A DNA stretch of 25,911 bases, from contig DF237378.1 of assembly GCA_000708835.1 (NCBI GenBank), forward strand, positions 1-25,911, given 5' to 3'. The notes beneath the pieces are model-generated. The model did no database searches. It was given only the letters and a program-made list of their open reading frames with translations, and was not told the origin of the DNA. Made by a program: the position numbers and the translations under genes. Source of the DNA: Klebsormidium nitens (lineage: Eukaryota > Streptophyta > Klebsormidiophyceae > Klebsormidiales > Klebsormidiaceae). Shown here one piece after another: positions 19,080-25,911 of the stretch. How positions within the stretch are numbered: the stretch's first letter is position 1; the number at the start of each line of letters is the position of its first letter.

Positions 19080-21390
19080 GTTCTAGTCCTAGCTACCTCT
19101 TGCAATCAAGTTTACATTTATGCATTCGCAAACTTCGCCGTCTCAGAAAAGATCCAATGTTCCAACTTGCATGTGAAGCAATGGCTGGGTTGTTGATGTT
19201 TCTCACGGTGCACATCATCAGATGATTCTGCTCATTCTAGGTTCCCTCATGTCTCTCGAGTCTTTGCCGTTGGGCTTCATTCTACTTCAGAGACTGGCCC
19301 CCGATCCTACTTCTAAAACCTTCTTCTCAGATTTGCTTGTGAGGAGGTCACATGCCAACCAGATTCTAGCTATTAATTTCAAATTTGCGATTGGGCGCGC
19401 GCGCACGGGTGCGCTGCTTTGGCTGGCATAATTGTGATGGCATCATCTGAATGTCTGACTTTCTGGAGTTGTATATATCATATTGCATGCTTGAGCACAA
19501 TTGTCTTGATAAGATGATTCGCAGGGTTGCAGAATTCCGATCAAACTTCAGGCACGTTTTTGCATCGGCGAAGCGCAAGTCATGTGTGGATAAGCAGGGG
19601 TTTGGTCATGCTGTGATATAGAGTAAGTTTTCATTTTAAACCATTGTGGATCTTGATAGCCTCTTGCCCCAATGGGCAAAGGCCCAGGGAGTAAAGCAAA
19701 TCGAGGTGGTAACTGGCACATTCGCCTTCACACTAGCTGTGGCCGTATAATGATCTATACGTACGTGGTAGCAAGGTCTGATATAAGTGCGACATGTTGT
19801 ATGAACTGCAAATGCACCATCCACAATGAGTCTTCCTATGATCTCACTTCTCTGATCCTTCCCGGTCTGCCATTCATTCCTTGAGCAAGCATCTCACTGG
19901 CAGTGGGTTCTCAGGTTACCATCACACGAGCTGATCCAATCCCCTTAGGATTTTGAGACCGGGATTTCAACACACTTTTCAGTAATATGGGCAGGGCAGA
20001 TTAAGCCAGTCCACCACCAGCCCGAAGAAGGGGACTTTTCAGACGACACTGTTCTCATGATCTGAAGTGTTTTTTCAGAGCGCATTGGTTTAAAAAAGGG
20101 GTATTTTCAGTCGGCAGCGTGCTTACAGTCGTTTGGGTCGTAATTTGGGTCCTGATTTATAGTGTAGATCGACGCGGTCGCCTCGCGTCGACGTCGCTGT
20201 GCTGACTGTCACGGCGGTCGAATTAACCAACAACACGAGAGACTGTGTACACGCCTTGATTGTGGGTTCCTTTTAGAATCAGGGTCGTCGATCACGAAAG
20301 CATGCTTGATCGGTGTATTCCCACAGAACCAAACACCCGGAAAAGTCATAGTGAAAGCGGCCTGAAATCGGCAATCAATTCACGGGTGTGGCATCGAGAT
20401 TTGGAACAGTTACAAGTGGCAGTGGAGCCAGCTTCTTTCTTCATAGCCACATGGAAACGTGCCCGTCCTAGGTTGCCCCTGGTAGGAGTCAAAGTAAGCC
20501 GTCAAGTTCTGATATCGATCGGATAAGTAGCTACCGCGTCATGACGAAGTAAAACGCCGGGAGGTCGGCCCAACGATCAAATGGAAGCTGAATGGAACTG
20601 GGCTTAGACAAAGGGAGAAGCAGGACTTCTACTACTTCGTGCTAGTTCGTACTGGGCCTCGCACGTATAAAGCGGCAAAACTTTACATGCACTGGCAACC
20701 GCTTCAAATGGAATTTTCGACGGAGTCTTGTCACGATACGAGGACCATATAATTTCAACGCTCATGTTACAAGCCGTTTTCAAGGCTTCCGTTTTGAACT
20801 ACCAAACACTCCGGCTTCTTGCGAAAGTAGATAAGCCGTCGACATAGCCAGTCTACCGTCAGATCCATCTGCAGCTAGGGTTCCATCTCTCTGAAAATGA
20901 GGGGAAGGGATTGAATCGATCAACTTCCGCAGGCGTCTCCACGTAGTACTCACATGATCATGAAGGACTCAGCGCCCGATACGTATACATACGCGACTGA
21001 ACGATGCGCAGCCAGCCCAAGCTCGGAATAAATGATTCCCAAAGCAGGTTCGGAAGCAGTTGCAGAATTACCAGACCCTTGCCAAAAAAAAGCTCCTTTT
21101 CGCCGACGGAAGTTGGCATTGAAGGGAAGACAGTTGGCACGTGAGTCACGTGGCAGAATCTTGGCATCAGGAACGTCGACACAGCTGCGGGCCGTGCATA
21201 CATAGCCGCCCGTGCCCCGCGCCGCGGCCCTACGCGGCCGCGCTAGGTCCTGCTTGGCAGCCTTGCGCGGCTGCTCTGCCGCGTGACGGCTCAGGCCTCA
21301 CTTTTGACTGCAGCTCAAGTGACTCTGCATATGCGCGTTTGGAGTCGCAAACCGTTGGGCACGGCTTCCGGTTGCGCGTGAGCGCACACA
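19080..21390. other. Stretch without recognised gene
   Basis: Only short frames on both strands. On the minus strand near 20955-21200 two frames are open before a GTGAGT donor, so none can be chosen. Weak R2-like similarity may begin about 21280. Confidence 0.35.
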
Positions 21391-21397
21391 GGTGACG

Positions 21398-21760
21398 CGC
21401 GGCCGCGCGAGCGGCTGCACGACCTCAAGTTAGGGCAAGCCGCCGCCTCCGCGCAGGTCATTCAAGAAGCCAGGGGTGCAGCGGTCGATCGAATTACCGA
21501 GGATGGGCGAAAGCTAGACGGGCGCGCGTGAGTAGAGGCGCACGCGCTTGGAAGCGGCCAGCATGGGCGCCCGCGGCTGCGCGCGCTTTTCAACCTGAAG
21601 GTCAGGATATGCGTCTGGAGCGTCGCTCAAAGGGGATGGACAGTGTGGCTTATCAGTTTTTCGTACGCGCTTAAACGGTGACGAGCAGTTTCGTGCAGCG
21701 CTGTCAAATTGACGTAAGTTCGTGCAGCGTAAAAGGTTTCTACCGAGCAAGTCCGGAAAG
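21398..21760. repeat. Dispersed repeat family R2, copy B
   Basis: Collinear with 5805-6390 in the same orientation, lacking about 180 bp that copy A has near 5975-6165. See copy A for shared anchors. Confidence 0.7.
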
Positions 21761-21775
21761 CTTTTGGTTGGCCAG

Positions 21776-24258
21776 AAGAACAGGGGCAACGATAAAATTA
21801 GCACAAATGGAAGGCGTCAATCGAGACGGGCAATTGAGAACGCTTCTGGCACAACGGGGCTTCAATGGTCATAGGGCCTGGTAGCCTGCTGACGTCGTCC
21901 TCGAGTCCTTACAAGTCCTTCCACCATAGAGTGGTTCCAATCAGTACCAGCAGGTTCAAAGGAAGACAAAAGCGAATGAGGATCTGGCGAGACCAATGCA
22001 CTTGCCGCGCAACTCCTTTTGGTCCATCGTGTATACATATCACAGTCTTTTCGAGGCGTCATTCTTGCGAAAGTCTAAGCCGCGCAAAGATATTCTAGAA
22101 TGAGATAGTGGGACTCAGTAGGCAGCTATTGCGATTGCGAAGGGCGATCATCTCAGGGATCTCATTAAGATTGGATATTTCGACGCGAGCCGACATGACT
22201 GTGGCTTGTCCGCTGATCGACTTCACGAAGCGAGCGCTGTAAAGTGCAATACGGCTTCGACACGAAGCAAGGGAGGCTGAATCCATCAAGCATCACTTTC
22301 AGAGGAAGCCGGTCTTGAGGTGAGGACGCACTGATTCAAAAATTGGGAACTGTTGTGAAATCCGAGCTGCTTGGAAAAGGCAAAAGAGCGACGTCGTCGT
22401 AAGGCGGCACGGACGGCCGTTCTTGGCCCCGACTCCCCCCAGCAGCCAGCCCACGTATGCGTACAGGATCTGCCGGAACTTTTGCCGATGACTTCTGTCA
22501 GGTTGCGTCCAAAGCGGCCGCGTCGCAGCTCGCGGAGTCGCCTCCGAAGCCGCACGACGCGCGGTGCCGCCGCGGGTCTCGCGACCGCCTGACCTTCGCA
22601 GTTGTAAGGCAGTCTTTCAAGAGAGGCGGTTTATGCGCCCGAGAGCATAAACCGCGCAGCGCGCGAGCGCGAGAGACGCGGTCTGATAAAAACACTTCAC
22701 TCATCCGTCATACAATGGCAGCGCCACGGTATCTGGCCCCGTATCTGATTTAAGATAATGGATTGATCAGCAGCTCTTAAAGAAGTGTCCATTCAGAATT
22801 TGATGTAGCATCAAACCCAGCCCAGAATGCAGATTAAAGTGTACCGTTCGATGAGCCCTCAAGTTCGACCAGCCAGTACCAGCAGATTGGGTTTCCCAGT
22901 ATTTACTTTCGGTGCTTTCAGGTGGTTCTGAGTAAACAATACCGGCGCGATGGCCACCCAGCTGTCCTCATCGCCGGATTTCATCAGACGTATGCTACAT
23001 CGATCAGAAATATCCCTGATGCAAACATCAGCTGATCAACAAAGTTGAAAGACCGCCAACTTCAAATCTGCCTACGTCCACTCCCATGATCGGACCAATA
23101 CGTCGAAGGATGACAATGAAGCGATAATGCCGCGGATTTGCAAGCACCGCAGGCGCTTGATTAGCGGCACATGAAATTACTCCCAAAAAGGCCGGCCTCA
23201 TCCCAAGAGCATAGCGACTTCGATCACTTTCTGCCACCTGGACCCTTGGCCTCAGCATTCCAGGACGACCCATGACCGCCACGTGGGCCAGAAGTTAACA
23301 GGCGCATCCTTGCCGCATTCTGGGCAAACCGTCGGCGGATTTAATTGTGCACGTCGAAATTGATCTAGGCGTCGGATTTCCGCTGCATATTAGGTCGCGA
23401 TGGGGTGAACAGATTTGCTGGTTTGACTGATCCAGAGTGCAGAATGCTGTTGATTCTTGTAATCTGAAGGAGGAGGACATCCCGTCCCATGGCAATATCT
23501 GTCTCCCGCAATCGGCGCAGACTTCATAAAGCGGAGACGACTGCGATAGGGATAAGCCTTGAATATCAGCCTTTTCAATTGCAACGGAAAAACTTGAAGG
23601 CTCTCGACGGCCAGGTCATGTCGATGTGCGACAGTTCCACCCATCGAACATCCTTGCCAGAGTTTCCTTCTCCGAGATCTTTCAGATATTACCTTCCCTT
23701 AAACAGAATCCACAACCTGCCTTCTCTTTCTGATTATCTTCCACTCTTCTTGCACTTATCCCGAGAGAAGAGCATTCCCAAGGACGACGCATACGCGGCA
23801 AACTGCCGTGCATAATTCCCAGTTCTTCACAGACTTCGCTGTTATGCTCTGAATTCCAGATGCCAAAATATCGTGAGAAAAACTTTCTGCGATGTGATTT
23901 CAGTGTTTCCGTGAACACAATTTGATCTGGACGGCTCATAAAAGCCGGCACAAATGTGATCATGATATTCAAGTTTGTTGTCCTGGCAACAATCGCAAGC
24001 GGTGAAAGGAAGGGTGACAGAAGCACAAGGGAAAGCTAGCTAGGACGATGATCAAAGTACACGGAGCTCCGGCTGAAAGCGGAACGGAGGACGGAAGCGG
24101 AATGGTATTGGGAACGAGAAGGGCAAGCCGAGGATGTGCAAGGGACGCCCAATCGAAGCTGAACCGTACGGACAGCTGTTCGAGCACCGATCCGCACCGA
24201 TGGAGGCATTCGCAGAGTCTTAGAACTTTCAACTGTCCCAGAAATAGGTCAAGTCAAA
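21776..24258. other. Stretch without recognised gene
   Basis: Short frames without family resemblance. 22480-22750 and 24470-24680 share short anchors (GCCG..GACTTCTGT, TAAAA, CCGTAT.TGATTT) in the same order. They may be very diverged copies of a repeat, but the match is too weak to call. Confidence 0.3.
22626..22655. repeat. Perfect hairpin, 11-bp stem and 8-nt loop
   Basis: GCGGTTTATGC at 22626-22636 pairs perfectly with 22645-22655, in GCGC-rich surroundings. Confidence 0.85.
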
Positions 24259-24741
24259 ATGGGCTGCGCCGCTACCACTTTGAAAAGATGGGCAGAATAC
24301 AGGCGACGGCGGGCCTGGTGTCGAAGGATTTTTGGTAAGATTTTCGTACGCGTTCATTCAATTATCCAACAACCCACAGTAAGCAAAGCGTTCCTAAAGA
24401 TCGTAGGGCAGCGTTCAAGATTGCCAGCTGGCATCATAACCCCTGCAGCGTGCGCGCGCGGCAGAACTGAAGGTTTTCGCCGCCGACTTCTGTGGCCCCC
24501 CCTTACAGCCGCCTGCGGCGCAGCCGCGTGGCGTGCTGCAAATTTGCGTTGCTGCAAAGCAACACGAAAGGAGGGAGAAAGCGTGGACAACCGCGCGCGC
24601 GCACAAGCGCTTCAGCGCGTAAGGCGACTAACGGCGACAGATAAAAGGATGCCCTCATGTGGGGCCGTATTTGATTTGGTGGAGACACTTTGGGGTAAGG
24701 AACGGGCTGATCACAGTCGGTCAAGCTTCTTTCACACCTAA
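24259..24741 (+). CDS. Unrecognised 160-codon open frame with Met-Gly-Cys start
   Basis: Starts MGCAATTLKRW in a strong start context (AAAATGG). Gly2 and Cys3 would allow N-myristoylation and palmitoylation if it is expressed. The frame is Arg/Ala-rich. A donor-like G|GTAAGA at 24336 and an acceptor ACCCACAG at 24380 would remove 45 nt, a multiple of three, so the frame is the same either way. No domain was recognised, and the second half crosses CG-rich low-complexity DNA, where open frames are cheap. Confidence 0.28.
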   Translation: MGCAATTLKRWAEYRRRRAWCRRIFGKIFVRVHSIIQQPTVSKAFLKIVGQRSRLPAGIITPAACARGRTEGFRRRLLWPPLTAACGAAAWRAANLRCCKATRKEGESVDNRARAQALQRVRRLTATDKRMPSCGAVFDLVETLWGKERADHSRSSFFHT

Positions 24742-25351
24742 ATTGACCACAAAAACGGCTTTGGTTCATAAGCCCCAGACCTCCTCGACGCTTTTTGTCA
24801 TTGTGGAAACGTTTTTCTACTTTCCGAACCGAAAGGCTTCGGCGTCATTCGAAAGGGAGGAAAGTAGAGGTGGTCGTTATGGGCACCCAATAATTGTCCA
24901 TCACCACCGCGAGCGCGTGTCACTCCTTCTTTAGATCACCAAGACCAGAATCACGATCAGCGAGAAGAAGGGCGATGCATGGGGTGGATGAGCTAGTGGA
25001 GTGTCCAGTGATTATATATGTACCTTATCAATTTTGACTTCCACTATTGGGTCGCTAAAAACGGTGGCGGCCCGGGGTTGCTCTCGGGTTGCAAACAGAC
25101 CGTCTCGGATCTCACACGTGTTTGTTTATTATCATCGACAACCACTTTTCATTGAAGCAACGAGGTGGAGGGGGGCCAAAACAAGAGCATGAACGACTCT
25201 CTATCGATCAGTGGCCGCAGGATGCAGCCAGCCTTGATTCCTCTTTGCCACACTGGCTTGAAGCTTTGCTCCGGTGCTTGAGCCTTTCGAAGCCTCCTCG
25301 TAGATGAGATAAAGGTTCAACATTGAAGCGGTGCGGATTCGCAAGGACCAA
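24742..25351. other. Stretch without recognised gene
   Basis: Only short frames with no family resemblance; no repeats seen. Confidence 0.35.
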
Positions 25352-25566
25352 GTAACACAGGGAGCCTTGGCTTCTAACAGGAGCAAAACCAGGGCCAAAC
25401 CGAGGCGTTCCGCCCTGGAGAATTGGCGGGCGAACCGGAGCTGAAGTGGCGCGCCGGACGCCCGTTCAGCTCCGGTTCGTCCGCCACTTTTCCGGAGCGG
25501 AACCTCCGCTTTGGCCCTGCTTCGATTGCTCCTTTTCTAAGCCAACTTGAAGTGGCACTGTGTAAC
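25352..25566. repeat. Long fold-back (imperfect inverted repeat, about 95-bp arms)
   Basis: 25352-25445 and 25465-25566 are inverted copies around a 19-bp loop. The inner 21 bp match at 20 of 21 (GGCGGGCGAACCGGAGCTGAA side). Outward blocks AGGAGCAA, AGGGCCAAA, TTCCGC, TTGGCTT and ACACAG align with small indels. Confidence 0.8.
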
Positions 25567-25911
25567 CGGCGCCGCGGCTGGGCGGCCTTCTGCCCGCATG
25601 GGCTACGAATCACATTGAAAAAATACAATTTGCCGTAGCCGAGATACGGGCGAGACCGCCCTGGGCTCATTCTTACTTTCGTTCCTTCATCGCGCGTGGC
25701 GCCTTCTAGTGTTCTTCTCTTTGAGTATAGCTTTCTATTACGAATCACAAACCGTGGGAAGCAGTAGCAAAGACAATGAACTTATTTGATTGAGTCATGG
25801 AAGCGGCATCATTCTAGAAACCCACAGTGTTACGTGGCTTCGGTTAAGAGCCACGGGGACAACTTGATGCTCGTCATTGCCAATTGACTCACTGCAGTTT
25901 CTGTTAGAAGT
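25567..25911. other. Right edge, no recognised gene
   Basis: No open frame with family resemblance and no repeat structure noticed. Confidence 0.35.

Overview
The window looks like nuclear DNA from a eukaryote, most likely a photosynthetic one of the green lineage; the lineage is a guess. Three things support this. There are spliceosomal-type introns with GTGAGC or GTAAGC donors and pyrimidine-rich CAG acceptors. There is a piggyBac-superfamily transposon whose transposase gene carries a 65-bp intron. There is a small RRM protein of the type known from cyanobacteria. CpG and GCGC tracts are abundant, coding density is low, and no bacterial operons, tRNA or rRNA genes were seen.

Layout. Positions 1-2355 (minus strand) hold the 5' part of a secreted lamin-tail-domain-like gene, read from three phase-compatible exons and running off the left edge. 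2356-5090 is mostly non-coding, with a heptamer microsatellite and a perfect 37-bp inverted repeat. 5095-5359 (minus) holds two weaker exons. 5780-6405 is one copy of a diverged dispersed repeat; the other is at 21398-21760. 8111-9016 and 9814-10570 (plus) hold unrecognised open frames with possible splice sites, separated by a 147-bp MITE-like element.

The centre is 10372-15553: a 3.3-kb piggyBac-like element (11297-14624) sits exactly between two 925-bp direct repeats in which I found no difference. The transposase keeps all catalytic aspartates and a C-terminal Cys-rich domain, and the element ends have matching terminal and internal inverted repeats. It looks intact and possibly young. 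The host repeat meets the element at both ends, as though a 925-bp target segment was duplicated during or after insertion.

From 15.6 kb on there are two unrecognised open frames (15694-16399), a G-rich tract, the intronless RRM gene (18533-18847) with a downstream AATAAA, the second dispersed repeat, an unrecognised frame starting Met-Gly-Cys (24259-24741), and a 215-bp fold-back (25352-25566). Apart from transposase acting on its own element ends, no functional link between the genes is visible.
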